DNA of 41,467 nucleotides from Bacteroidota bacterium (lineage in GTDB: Bacteria; Bacteroidota; Bacteroidia; CAILMK01; JAAYUY01), in assembly GCA_018698135.1 (NCBI GenBank), contig JABINZ010000263.1:1-41467 (forward strand), given 5' to 3'. Below, in pieces: positions 9,100 through 17,925 of the stretch (position 1 is its first letter; every line of letters begins with the position of its first letter). Below the pieces are notes generated by a model. It did no database searches and was not told the origin of the DNA. It saw only the letters and a program-made list of their open reading frames with translations. A program made the translations under genes and the position numbers.

Positions 9100-11061
9100 T
9101 TAAATTTTCAACAGACTTAAAACCCTGATTAATTCAGCTTCGCTCCATGCTTGAGCAATACAAGCTTTGGCTACATAAGGTGGATTAGGCCTGAATAATT
9201 CTGAAATATGGTTAAGTCCATATTGCTCCAAATGAACTTCCCATAAATCTTTAAAATTCTTGATTACTTCTTTTTTAACAGAAGCTTTTGATTTTGACTG
9301 TTTCAGCAAGGCATCTGTATAAATACCAATCAACCATGGCCAAACCATTCCCTGATGATATGATTCATCTCTTGTTTCTGGACTGCCCTTATATTCACCT
9401 CTGTAATTGGTGTTACGTGGTGATAATGTTCTTAAACCATAAGGAGTAACTAAATGCTGCTTAATAGTTTCCAGGCTTTGCTTGGCTTTGTCAGCACTAA
9501 CGCATGTATATGGCAATGCTAAGGCAAAAAGTTGATTAGGACGGATGAAGCTTGCCTCTAAGCTGCCATCATTTTTTAGATCACAAAAGCATCCATCATT
9601 TTCATTCCAAAAAGATGACTCAAAATGCTGTTCATACAACTTCAACTTTTCAAAAATTTGTTGCTTGAATGAATTATCCAAATGCTCATTAAAATCATTT
9701 ACTAAAAACTGAAGGGCATTATACCAAAGTGCATTTATTTCAATTGCTGCCCCTGATCTTGGAGTGATTGGTTTTCCATTTACCATGGCATCCATCCATG
9801 TATAATTTTCAGTCTCCGATCCAACATAAATGAAGCCATCACCTCCCATATGCATCAGAGGATTCCTATTTTCTAAAACTGCTGAAACTATATTTATCAT
9901 CAATGGTAGCAGTTTTTTAACAATCTTTTCTTTTTCTCCTGTGTATTCCAGATATTGTTGTGCTGCTCTAAAAAAGAGCCAAGGAGTGTCTACTGCATTA
10001 TAAGAATGAGCTCCTGATTGGTCAATTATATTTGGTAATAAACCATCTTTTTCATAAGCTGTGAAACTTTCCAAAATATTTAGAGCCGATTTAAAATCAT
10101 TTCGACAAAGCGTAATTCCTGCTAATGAGATTAAACTATCGCGTCCCCATTCTCCAAACCAATGGTATCCTGCAACTATACCTTTTCGCTTGTTCTGCTC
10201 AATTAAGAACTGACCGGCATGTGTTTTCAACGTTTTTAGTGGTTCAGCATCTGTTTTAAACTTTTGACTTTCACGAAGAGCTCTTTTATACTCTTTGTCC
10301 CATTCTTTACCTATTTCGGAATTAGCGGAACTCAAAGATGCTCTGAAAATCACTTCTTCCCCTTTTTTCAATTTAAATTCAAAAACTCCGGGAACAAATA
10401 AATCTTCCTGATAATCATATCCCCTATTTCTTTCTTTTAAATATTCAAAATTCAACCACCATTTTGGTGATGGGTAAAACACAGAAGGAATGGATGTTTG
10501 AATAAATAATGCCGGTAATCCTTTATATGGTTCAATTTTGAATCCATTTTCTTCAAAATAGGTTCGTGGCATAATATCCATATTCTGCTTAGATAAACTA
10601 TGTATGTTGCGTGAAGCAATAAGAGGATTAGCCTTGAAATGAATTTCCTGATCGCCTGATATCAGCTGATATTTTACCAAAACAGTATCTTCACCCTCAG
10701 GCATTAATATTGATTTTATAATAACAGCCTCTCCCAGTGTATAGGTTGTAATGGGATAAAAATCATAGTCAAACGAATCAACATATTTATGTCCGGTTGG
10801 ATTGTAAACACCGGGGAATTTATTGGTTGACAAATGAAATTCCATATCATTTACACTTGCTGTCAGTTCAATTTTCGAAAGAAAATTAAATACTTTACCC
10901 GTTTCAATAACAGGTAGATTTAATAAACCATGATATTTACGTGTATGACAATCAAGAACGGTACTTGAACAAAATCCTCCCCGACCATTTGTGATCAGAT
11001 ATTCCTTTTTCAGTGAAACCTGTAAATCAAGTAACTCCTCACGTTTGAGACTAATCTTCAT
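9100..11061 (-). CDS. Amylo-alpha-1,6-glucosidase (glycogen debranching enzyme, GH133)
   Basis: 653 residues. The N-terminal bacterial GDE domain contains YLITNGRGGFCSSTVLDCHTRKYHGLL, typical of the family. The C-terminal (alpha/alpha)6 domain includes GYHWFGEWGRDSLISLAG, AVDTPWLFFRAAQ, SPETRDESYHQGMVWPWLIG and AQAWSEAELIRVL. The enzyme hydrolyses alpha-1,6 branch stubs of glycogen, giving the phosphorylase of the same operon access past branches. First gene of the four-gene operon. No signal peptide, so cytoplasmic. A TTGACT-N16-TATAAT sequence lies 60-90 nt upstream, overlapping the preceding gene's terminator. Confidence 0.93.
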   Translation of the reverse strand: MKISLKREELLDLQVSLKKEYLITNGRGGFCSSTVLDCHTRKYHGLLNLPVIETGKVFNFLSKIELTASVNDMEFHLSTNKFPGVYNPTGHKYVDSFDYDFYPITTYTLGEAVIIKSILMPEGEDTVLVKYQLISGDQEIHFKANPLIASRNIHSLSKQNMDIMPRTYFEENGFKIEPYKGLPALFIQTSIPSVFYPSPKWWLNFEYLKERNRGYDYQEDLFVPGVFEFKLKKGEEVIFRASLSSANSEIGKEWDKEYKRALRESQKFKTDAEPLKTLKTHAGQFLIEQNKRKGIVAGYHWFGEWGRDSLISLAGITLCRNDFKSALNILESFTAYEKDGLLPNIIDQSGAHSYNAVDTPWLFFRAAQQYLEYTGEKEKIVKKLLPLMINIVSAVLENRNPLMHMGGDGFIYVGSETENYTWMDAMVNGKPITPRSGAAIEINALWYNALQFLVNDFNEHLDNSFKQQIFEKLKLYEQHFESSFWNENDGCFCDLKNDGSLEASFIRPNQLFALALPYTCVSADKAKQSLETIKQHLVTPYGLRTLSPRNTNYRGEYKGSPETRDESYHQGMVWPWLIGIYTDALLKQSKSKASVKKEVIKNFKDLWEVHLEQYGLNHISELFRPNPPYVAKACIAQAWSEAELIRVLSLLKI

Positions 11062-11120
11062 GCTATTTTTTATTTATTTCCATTTAGGATATGAAGGATG
11101 CATATCTCATCATTTCCCAA

Positions 11121-11148
11121 ATTATATCAAAAAATAGGCTCAAGTCAA
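11121..11148 (-). promoter_or_regulatory. Sigma70-like promoter candidate for the glycogen operon
   Basis: On the minus strand TTGACT (11148-11143), 16 nt, TATAAT (11126-11121). The boxes overlap the terminator hairpin of the upstream T9SS gene. Bacteroidota housekeeping promoters usually use TAnnTTTG instead, so the functional status is uncertain. It is placed 60 nt before the debranching enzyme start. Confidence 0.35.
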
Positions 11149-11161
11149 ACCTGAGCCTATT
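11128..11161 (-). terminator. Intrinsic terminator of the T9SS protein gene
   Basis: On the minus strand a 10-bp perfect stem AATAGGCTCA/TGAGCCTATT (11161-11133) with a 9-nt loop runs into six U (11134-11129). It lies 20 nt after the stop codon of the upstream gene and separates it from the glycogen operon. Confidence 0.85.
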
Positions 11162-11180
11162 CCTGTAATTTTTAAAACTT

Positions 11181-12644
11181 TTACTCTTTAATAAACTTGG
11201 CTGTAAAAGCATTTTCACCACCATCACTTATTGAAAAAATATAGGTGCCTGCTGCTAAAAAGTCAATATCTGTTGAAATAGTTTGTTTCCCAATTTGTTT
11301 CGTACTTGTCTGTTTTTGATAGACGATCTTCCCATTCAAGTCATGAATAGTAACAAATAATCCGTTTGGCTGATCTGCAAACAAATTGAAATCCATATTA
11401 ATTTGGGAGGTTGCAGGACTTGGGTAGAGATAACTTGTTTGGAAATCATCGGCAATTACCGGAATACCAACTGCCCCATAATAATAAATCATTTCGTCAA
11501 CAATCAATTCATTATTATAGCCCATAGTCGATCCAAAAAATAAATTACTCGACATTAATAAAATATTACTGGTATCAGGAATTGCACTTGTGCTATTAAA
11601 AACAAATGTTTTTCGTGTCCAATTAAAAGCACCCGGCAAAAAGGTCATAGAGGAGTCAACTGTTATACTTTGTTGCAAACCAGCATCAAATTTTGAAAAT
11701 GATGCATATACGATAGCCAAATCACTTGGATTATTTGAATTGTTATACTTGTAATAAAAGCTTAAAGAATCTGGTTTTTTACTCATGGCAAATCCACCTG
11801 AAAACCCAAAATCACCAATCATCCCGGTGGTTGCAATTCCGAAAGTATCCAACTCGCCTCCAAAAAGACTTAATGCCTTGGTTTTTACAGATATAGCTGA
11901 ATTGCCCATATAGGCATCTGTGGATCGTGTTACACTTGGAAGTTGCCCTTCTAATAGAAAATACAGATTAAAAGTATTCCATCCCAAGGGCTCTTCGGAT
12001 TGAACGGTTTTCCAGTTTTCAAAACCATTATTTGGAATTGAAGTAGTCGCATTTGTGAAACTAATATCATCAACCATTAACCAATTACCAGGATTTACCT
12101 GATCTGCTTCAGGAAGTGATGAAGCAAATCCAATAATAGCAGAATCAGGAGCTATACCTAATGGGTTTATTTTAAATGCCATTTCCGACCATGTGTTTTG
12201 AACTCCAGCAAATGGAATAAACTGCATTCCAATAGGAAATCCATTTTTCTTAAATAAAACAAGAATAACTGCAGAATCACCATTGGCAGTATTGTACTTA
12301 AAGCTTCCTTTTATAGAATCCGGCATATCCGTGAAAGGAAATCCGCCAAAGAAAAAATTATCATTTGGCTGACCGAAAACTGCATATCCAAATACAGTAT
12401 CTCCATCAAAAACAGTCGTTTCCATTCTTACTGAATAGGTCCCTTCAACTGCATCTGTAGATTTTGTTAAGTTTGGTGTTGCACCCATCATAAACAATTG
12501 CGCATTTGCTGATGTATATCCAATTGGATCTTCAAAAAACACTTTATTTTCCCATGCTTCAAAATCTCCATTATATACTCCTTGAGCAAAAACTGTATAC
12601 AGCATTCCAATCGACATAAATGCCGTGAACAATATCTTCTTCAT
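11181..12644 (-). CDS. T9SS type A sorting domain protein with two repeated modules
   Basis: About 487 residues from the ATG at 12642-12644 (another Met two codons upstream is possible); an earlier in-frame start would precede the signal peptide MKKILFTAFMSIGMLYTVFAQ. Two tandem modules of about 190 residues follow, each beginning NGDFEAW / NNGFENW and containing a P-IGY/P-LGW segment and a TKSTDA / TRSTDA block, so the gene carries an internal duplication. They resemble carbohydrate- or ligand-binding jelly-roll modules. The last 80 residues (YPSPATSQINMDF, LNGKIVYQKQ, GTYIFSISDG, KFIKE) form a C-terminal type A sorting domain used for outer-membrane export and surface attachment. Ligand unknown. 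Transcribed from the -7 element at 12676. Confidence 0.85.
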   Translation of the reverse strand: MKKILFTAFMSIGMLYTVFAQGVYNGDFEAWENKVFFEDPIGYTSANAQLFMMGATPNLTKSTDAVEGTYSVRMETTVFDGDTVFGYAVFGQPNDNFFFGGFPFTDMPDSIKGSFKYNTANGDSAVILVLFKKNGFPIGMQFIPFAGVQNTWSEMAFKINPLGIAPDSAIIGFASSLPEADQVNPGNWLMVDDISFTNATTSIPNNGFENWKTVQSEEPLGWNTFNLYFLLEGQLPSVTRSTDAYMGNSAISVKTKALSLFGGELDTFGIATTGMIGDFGFSGGFAMSKKPDSLSFYYKYNNSNNPSDLAIVYASFSKFDAGLQQSITVDSSMTFLPGAFNWTRKTFVFNSTSAIPDTSNILLMSSNLFFGSTMGYNNELIVDEMIYYYGAVGIPVIADDFQTSYLYPSPATSQINMDFNLFADQPNGLFVTIHDLNGKIVYQKQTSTKQIGKQTISTDIDFLAAGTYIFSISDGGENAFTAKFIKE

Positions 12645-12675
12645 AACCATTTTAATTAAAAGTTGAAAACGAGTA

Positions 12676-12683
12676 CAAAGATA
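12676..12683 (-). promoter_or_regulatory. Bacteroidota -7 promoter element for the T9SS protein gene
   Basis: TATCTTTG on the minus strand (12683-12676), about 30 nt upstream of the start codon. No clear -33 TTTG is seen. Confidence 0.55.
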
Positions 12684-12830
12684 CAATAAACAATAGCTTA
12701 TTGAGAATGGAATCAGTAAAATAGAAATAACTTATATATAGCTATGTGAGTCTCCAAAATCTTTTTTTTGCATTATTTATTTACTATCATCTCATTAGAG
12801 CAATTATGATTTACAACTATGCACAAAAAA

Positions 12831-12914
12831 CGTTAAAATGTTAACAATAATTTAACATTATATCCTTAAAAAGCATGAATTTAGATATGTCTTATTTTGA
12901 GATTAATTTAACAT
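12831..12914 (+). promoter_or_regulatory. Cluster of GTTAA/TTAAC half-sites upstream of the winged-helix gene
   Basis: AATGTTAA (12837-12844) and TTAACATT (12852-12859) form a perfect dyad with a 7-nt spacer; GTTAA-N4-TTAAC (12832-12845) overlaps it. AATTTAACAT occurs at 12849-12858 and again at 12905-12914, directly against the ATG at 12915. The arrangement looks like operator sites, possibly for the encoded protein itself. Confidence 0.4.
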
Positions 12915-13163
12915 ATGAACACAGAAAACACAAAATCAGAAAAAAAGAAGAATTCAGTTGATGATTTTACTGACGAAATCCTTAAGGATCCGGTAAAAAA
13001 GGCGATTATTGAGCTGCTTTATCAAAACGAAGGCTGTTTTTTTGGTGATATTATTGAGGAATTAAACTACCCTTATGCAATTATCCAACAGCATTTATTT
13101 GAACTTAAAAAACTGGGGATTATCAGAAAAAATTCCGAACCAGCACATTTCGTTCTTAATTAA
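12915..13163 (+). CDS. Small winged-helix (ArsR-like) DNA-binding protein
   Basis: 82 residues. After a charged, Lys-rich N-terminus (residues 1-22) comes a helix-turn-helix with wing: DPVKKAIIELLYQNEGCFFGDIIEELNYPYAIIQQHLFELKKLGIIRK. The pattern of a helix, a second helix starting around GDIIEEL, and a recognition helix YAIIQQHLFELKKLG followed by a short hairpin is typical of ArsR/MarR-like repressors, but there is no effector domain. One Cys (C36) is present, too few for a metal site alone. It probably represses or modulates transcription, perhaps its own, given the TTAAC repeats in its promoter. Target unknown. Confidence 0.8.
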   Translation: MNTENTKSEKKKNSVDDFTDEILKDPVKKAIIELLYQNEGCFFGDIIEELNYPYAIIQQHLFELKKLGIIRKNSEPAHFVLN

Positions 13164-13175
13164 CTGATTGCTGAT

Positions 13176-13212
13176 TAAAAAAAAGGGAAACCAGAATATC
13201 TCCAGTCTCCCT
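13176..13212 (-). terminator. Intrinsic terminator of the M49-like peptidase gene
   Basis: On the minus strand AGGGAGAC...GTTTCCCT (13212-13184) folds into a stem of 8-9 pairs including G-U pairs, followed by eight U (13184-13177). It sits 22 nt after the peptidase stop codon, between two convergent genes. Confidence 0.7.
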
Positions 13213-13234
13213 ATGTTTTTTTGTGCTATTAAAA

Positions 13235-14893
13235 TTACAATCCCAACATTTCAGGACCTTGTTTATAGACAATATCAGTAGGAATCGAAAGCTTTACCAA
13301 ACGATCCAAATCTTTTTGTAACTGTTCACCCACTTTGGCTCCTTCTTCAACCCAGCTTCTTGCTGCATCATAATCACCATTTCCCTGAATGGTCAAAATC
13401 TTTACAGCCAGTTCAGATACCAATACTTTCATTCTCTCAAAATCGACAAAATAGGTTCCTGTCTTTTCATTGCGAATTAAACCTCCATTTTCAATGATAT
13501 AATTGAAACGCATCATGTTGGCCTTCCCATGCGAGCTAGCCACACCAAAACGAACAGAACGGAAAATACTAGCACTAAAAGTCACATAATAGTCCAAAAG
13601 ATCCATGTCGCTTAGTTCTCCCTTTTCAGACAAATAAGTGACCATATAGAGTCCTAAAATATCAGCTTTCCCTTCTTCAATAGCTGAATACTGTTCTTTC
13701 AGAGCATCCCTGACAGATATTTTGGAATTATTAACCAAATATTTAATGCCCAATCCATGTGCTACTTCATGAAACATGGTATTTGAAAAGAAAGCATCAA
13801 ATTTCACATTTTCTCTTTGTGATGGATCAATCAATACATCTGTTATAGGAAGTAATATTTTGTCGAATTTAGCACGCATGGCATTTTTCAATTGCAGCTT
13901 TCTGGTTCCCTTCAGGATATGTACTTCTTCATCATTCGGAAGATTGATGGCTATTGTTTTACTTCCTGCATTGCAATCACCAGCATAAAATACAACATCG
14001 TAAGCATTCAATTCAGAATCTGTACCCGGTTTTTCTTTCTTATAATCCGCATTAACTGGCAATGACTGCTGTAATTCAGGAAGAAAAGCTGCATATTTTG
14101 CCAATTTAGCACTCCAAACTTTGTCCTTAATTAAGATAAATGCCTCATGAGCTGCTTTATATCCATAACGTGAATCTTCATAATTCTCAATCGGCCCTAC
14201 AACAAAATCAATGGTATTAGTTTTCATATCCAACCAAGCTAAATCACTGGGTTGATATTGATCGGTTATAAGTGCTTCTGCACGCAACGTCAAATAATTT
14301 TTTAATCCTTCATCTTCTGCCAAAGCGGCTGCTTCAAGCAAAAGGTCGTGTGCTTTAAGGTTTTGATCTTTAAAAAATTCGTGATAAGGAATCACAACTA
14401 ATTCATTGGCCTCATTTCTGAGAATTAATGTGTACAAGCTATTTTTAGCTTCATTATCCAGTGCATCAAATTCTGCAGATGTCATATCAGCAGGATAAAA
14501 ATTAGAACCCAATGGTTTGTCTCCAATTTCTTTGATAAAGCTGTTGTTACCATCCAGACGATCCCATGGGCCATAATTAATCTCAATAAATTTCTTTGTT
14601 CCCTTGTCTTTGGTTTTCGACATAAGCTCATTTTTATCACCATAAGCTTCAACCCAATACATTTCTTCAATAATTTTTGCTACTTCAAATAAAATAGGTA
14701 GCATTTGTTTTTCTTTGTCGGTTAGCATATTCATATCAGTAGTAAGCTGAACTTCTACATACTTTGCCAATCGATTTTCGATATCTATACCTGTGTAAGT
14801 AGTCACTTTTTTAGTCTTTGATTTATTTTGGGCATTTGCTTGTATTGATACAAACAGAACCAATAATCCAATTATACTTGCAATTTGTTTCAT
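13235..14893 (-). CDS. Exported M49-like (dipeptidyl peptidase III-type) zinc metallopeptidase
   Basis: 552 residues with a signal peptide (MKQIASIIGLLVLFVSIQANAQ). The zinc site is HEVAH (375-379) followed by EEGKAD (406-411), whose Glu is the expected third zinc ligand. This matches the layout of family M49, although classical DPP III has HExxGH with an extra residue; here it is the plain HExxH spacing. NYGPWDRLDGN (107-116) and GANFYPADMT-like text (130-137) are characteristic of this subgroup, some members of which carry misleading enzyme names in databases. It would release dipeptides or process short peptides in the periplasm. Its own promoter (14948) and terminator make it monocistronic. 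Confidence 0.85.
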   Translation of the reverse strand: MKQIASIIGLLVLFVSIQANAQNKSKTKKVTTYTGIDIENRLAKYVEVQLTTDMNMLTDKEKQMLPILFEVAKIIEEMYWVEAYGDKNELMSKTKDKGTKKFIEINYGPWDRLDGNNSFIKEIGDKPLGSNFYPADMTSAEFDALDNEAKNSLYTLILRNEANELVVIPYHEFFKDQNLKAHDLLLEAAALAEDEGLKNYLTLRAEALITDQYQPSDLAWLDMKTNTIDFVVGPIENYEDSRYGYKAAHEAFILIKDKVWSAKLAKYAAFLPELQQSLPVNADYKKEKPGTDSELNAYDVVFYAGDCNAGSKTIAINLPNDEEVHILKGTRKLQLKNAMRAKFDKILLPITDVLIDPSQRENVKFDAFFSNTMFHEVAHGLGIKYLVNNSKISVRDALKEQYSAIEEGKADILGLYMVTYLSEKGELSDMDLLDYYVTFSASIFRSVRFGVASSHGKANMMRFNYIIENGGLIRNEKTGTYFVDFERMKVLVSELAVKILTIQGNGDYDAARSWVEEGAKVGEQLQKDLDRLVKLSIPTDIVYKQGPEMLGL

Positions 14894-14947
14894 GTAAAAA
14901 AAATGTTTTGGCGTATCCTAAAATAATTATTCCACGCTTGAATTAAA

Positions 14948-14955
14948 CAAAGTTA
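14948..14955 (-). promoter_or_regulatory. Bacteroidota -7 promoter element for the M49-like gene
   Basis: TAACTTTG on the minus strand (14955-14948), with TTTG 16 nt further upstream (14975-14972). The leader would be about 50 nt. Confidence 0.55.
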
Positions 14956-15073
14956 AATGTGTAATAGTCTCCAAAAATAACAAATCAAAAATAGATAATG
15001 CTAAATAAGGCATCTTATTAATACAACCTCATCTTACAGAATTACGTCATTAGTTCATAATTCTATTTTGGAA

Positions 15074-15103
15074 TAAATTTGGCATTGAAAGGAATTATCT
15101 TTG
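15074..15103 (+). promoter_or_regulatory. Two -7 promoter elements upstream of the TPR gene
   Basis: TAAATTTG (15074-15081) and TATCTTTG (15096-15103) both match TAnnTTTG. The second places the transcription start about 20 nt before the ATG at 15130. No -33 element is at the ideal distance from either. Confidence 0.5.
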
Positions 15104-15129
15104 ACCAGAAAATCAAATAATCAATCAGC

Positions 15130-16296
15130 ATGAACAAGCAATTTATTACTATCCTACTTTTCTTAATAGTTCTTCAGGCAAATGCTCAGCCTCAAACTTC
15201 AAAAGATCGCATAAAAAATTTAATGGCTACTGGTACGATCGACTTTTTATCGGATAAAGAAAAGTCAATGCAAGCATTTAACGAAGTTTTAAAAATTGAT
15301 TCCAATTATTCTATGGCTTATTATATGAGAGGGCAATGTTATTATGCATTGAATATGCCCGTTCAGGCTATTGAAGATTTTAACAGGGTCATTAAACTGG
15401 ATCCAACTAATGCAAAAGCATATGCTTTGAAAGGAGTGGTTTATACTGATTTTCTTGATTATTACAATGCTTTAAGATCATATAATATGGCTGTCACGCT
15501 GGCCAAAGACCAGGGGAACTACTATTATTCAAGAGGCTATGTTCAGCTAAAAATGGAAAATTTCTGGTATGCAGTAAAGGATTTTGAAAAAGCCATTGAT
15601 CTGGGTTATAAGGAAAAACAAGTTTATTACTGGATGGGATTCTGTTATGTCATCCTCCACGATTTCCCAAATGCAGTGGTTAATCTACAAATTGCTAATG
15701 AAATTGGTCAACGTGATGCAGATATATATTATTATTTAGGATATAGCAAAATGTATCTTCTCGAATGGGATAACGCATTGAAAGATCTTGAAATGGCTGT
15801 AAACTTCGATCCCGCTTACGCTCCTGCTTATTTTACCAAAGGTTATATTTATTTGCATAAGCAAGATTTTCAACGATCAGTTGCCGCCTATACAACAGGT
15901 TTACAACTTACTCCTGGTATTGCCCGGGGTCATGTTAACAGAGGATTAGCCTATCAATCGCTAAGCATGGAAGCTGAGGCTTTAAAAGATTATGAGATGG
16001 CCGTCCTTATTGATCCAAAATACGCTGAAGCCTATTTACACCGATCTAAAATATGGGAGAAACAACAAGCCTATAAAAAAGCATTAGCCGATTTAGAAAA
16101 GTACACAATTTTAAAACCAGAAGACATGATTGCTCTCTATGCAAGAGGTCGAATGAAATTATATAATAATGACGGCACAGGTGCTTGCAAAGATTTCAGG
16201 GATGCAGCTCTTAAAGGAAATGAACAGGCTATCATTGCCGTAGAAGAAATTTGCAGCAAAATTGACGTGAATACTGATCAAGAAATCAACAAATAA
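15130..16296 (+). CDS. Exported tetratricopeptide-repeat protein
   Basis: 388 residues: a signal peptide (MNKQFITILLFLIVLQANAQ) then about nine TPR units of 34 residues covering nearly the whole mature chain, e.g. MAYYMRGQCYYALNMPVQAI, KAYALKGVVYTDFLDYYNAL, PAYFTKGYIYLHKQDFQRSV, AEAYLHRSKIWEKQQAYKKA. Repeats show the usual small residues at positions 8 and 20. Two Cys near the end (GACKDF, EEICSK) may form a disulfide. TPR arrays act as protein-binding scaffolds; the partner is unknown. It stands alone between divergent and convergent neighbours. Confidence 0.88.
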   Translation: MNKQFITILLFLIVLQANAQPQTSKDRIKNLMATGTIDFLSDKEKSMQAFNEVLKIDSNYSMAYYMRGQCYYALNMPVQAIEDFNRVIKLDPTNAKAYALKGVVYTDFLDYYNALRSYNMAVTLAKDQGNYYYSRGYVQLKMENFWYAVKDFEKAIDLGYKEKQVYYWMGFCYVILHDFPNAVVNLQIANEIGQRDADIYYYLGYSKMYLLEWDNALKDLEMAVNFDPAYAPAYFTKGYIYLHKQDFQRSVAAYTTGLQLTPGIARGHVNRGLAYQSLSMEAEALKDYEMAVLIDPKYAEAYLHRSKIWEKQQAYKKALADLEKYTILKPEDMIALYARGRMKLYNNDGTGACKDFRDAALKGNEQAIIAVEEICSKIDVNTDQEINK

Positions 16297-16332
16297 AAAT
16301 AGGAATCTCAATAACATTGAGATTCCTATTTT
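16296..16332. terminator. Bidirectional terminator between the TPR gene and nrfA
   Basis: A perfect 15-bp stem AATAGGAATCTCAAT/ATTGAGATTCCTATT (16298-16330) with a 3-nt AAC loop, extended by A/T pairs, starts at the TPR stop codon. U-rich runs follow on both strands, so it can end both convergent transcripts. Confidence 0.9.
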
Positions 16333-16386
16333 ATCAATCAGAAAGCCGAAATATAGTTTTGATTTATTTCAAGCTATCTTAAATTT

Positions 16387-17901
16387 TTATAGTGATCCGA
16401 TCTGTGGACTATAGGTTTTTTCTCGTTTTTCTGCTTCAGCTTTCCAAACAGGAAGTATATTTTTCTTAAAGACTTCTTTCTCTGCCTTTAACTTTTTCAT
16501 ATCCAAGCCTATAAAAGCTTGTGCATCGGCCTTGGTTTCAATGGCTGGATAAGGGATTTCACCAACTCCATATTTAGAAAGAATTCGTGCTAACAATACT
16601 CTTGATTCTTGTGATTTATCAATAGATGTTCCAATTATCCTTGCTGTTTCAAGAGGAGCATGGAAAGAACCTCCATGACTTGCAGCTGCATAATCCCATC
16701 GCCATTGTGCATGACGAATAAGCATTAAAACAGGAGCCATCTCTTCATCATTAGCACCTGCATCCCAGGCAGCTTTCGCTTCAACATGTGCCCGCACTAA
16801 TAATTCCTCTGCTTTATCCCGAATCTCGATAATACTTCTTTGGCGATCATATACATTCTGAATAAGCGTTTCTTCCTTTTCACGATGGCATACCTGACAA
16901 GCCTGATCAATATGGTTTAAAGGACTTTGTATTTTATGAGAAGTAAATTTTTGTCCACCTTCGCTGACATAAGGCATGTGACAATCAGCACAACTTACTC
17001 CACGTTCTGCATGAATTCCTTTTTTAAACATTTCATATCCCGGATGTTGTGCCTTTAACATGGGCGTTCTACTTAAAGCATGTTTCCAATCTGAGAATTC
17101 AATATTATCATAATATTCTTCGGCACCTTCTACGGTCATTCCATTCTTCCATGGAAAAGTGAGATAAGGTGTTTCCCCATCACTTTTGTCAAAATAATAT
17201 TCAACATGACATTGGGCACAAACCAGCGATCTCATTTCATTGTGTGTTGCTTTGCTGATATCCTTACCCATAGCGGTATATGCTTCAACCAATGCCGGAC
17301 GACTTATGCGCAAGTTCATTGTTTCAGGATCGTGACAGTCGTCACAACCAATTGAATTTGTTATTTCATGACCTTTGCCAGCCCACTTGCCTTGATAAAA
17401 CTCTTTCACGCCAATTTCATTCATCAAACGAGGAACATCCGGACTTTTGCATGTCCAACAAGTTGATGGCATTGGTCCATCATCTGGCCCTGTTGGCCCT
17501 CCTGTTCTTAAAGAATTATTAATATCAGTAATCGCATAAAAATGACCTCTTCCCTGCTTATAATCTTTAGCAAATCCATATCCAGCCCACAATACAACTA
17601 AACGTGGATCAACTTCTAGCATATCAATTTCTTTTCCTCCATTATACAAACTCCGAAATGAGGTATCTTCAGTTTCATAATAAGATTGAAACTCTTTCGG
17701 ATAATTCTCGCCCCAGATTTCATTTCTAGGCTCATTGTCGCTAATCTCAATTCGAGGAAGGTCTACAAACTGAGCTTCTGTTTTCCTTTCATTAATTGAA
17801 GAAGCCAACAGTCCTAATAAAAAAACAATAATCATTGTTACAAAGAATAATAACCAATTGATCCATGGTTTTCTTCCTTTTGAATTTCCCTTATTTTCCA
17901 T
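16387..17901 (-). CDS. nrfA: Cytochrome c nitrite reductase, ammonia-forming catalytic subunit
   Basis: 504 residues with an N-terminal membrane anchor or uncleaved signal (WINWLLFFVTMIIVFLLGLL, 14-32). Five heme sites are present: the catalytic CWTCK at 148-152 (Lys-ligated heme), and CDDCH 186-190, CAQCH 228-232, CADCH 304-308, CQVCH 335-339. SHKIQSPL (321-328) supplies the active-site His. The enzyme reduces nitrite to ammonium with six electrons in the periplasm and can also reduce NO. It starts 24 nt after nrfH, its membrane quinol-oxidising partner. The length is normal for the family. Confidence 0.98.
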   Translation of the reverse strand: MENKGNSKGRKPWINWLLFFVTMIIVFLLGLLASSINERKTEAQFVDLPRIEISDNEPRNEIWGENYPKEFQSYYETEDTSFRSLYNGGKEIDMLEVDPRLVVLWAGYGFAKDYKQGRGHFYAITDINNSLRTGGPTGPDDGPMPSTCWTCKSPDVPRLMNEIGVKEFYQGKWAGKGHEITNSIGCDDCHDPETMNLRISRPALVEAYTAMGKDISKATHNEMRSLVCAQCHVEYYFDKSDGETPYLTFPWKNGMTVEGAEEYYDNIEFSDWKHALSRTPMLKAQHPGYEMFKKGIHAERGVSCADCHMPYVSEGGQKFTSHKIQSPLNHIDQACQVCHREKEETLIQNVYDRQRSIIEIRDKAEELLVRAHVEAKAAWDAGANDEEMAPVLMLIRHAQWRWDYAAASHGGSFHAPLETARIIGTSIDKSQESRVLLARILSKYGVGEIPYPAIETKADAQAFIGLDMKKLKAEKEVFKKNILPVWKAEAEKREKTYSPQIGSL

Positions 17902-17925
17902 GATTAATAATTTATACTTTTCAAT

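Noticed and set aside
15080-15100. TTGGCA-like sequence suggesting a sigma54 promoter before the TPR gene
   Set aside because: There is no GC at the required 10-nt distance from GG, and an exact Bacteroidota -7 element is present instead.
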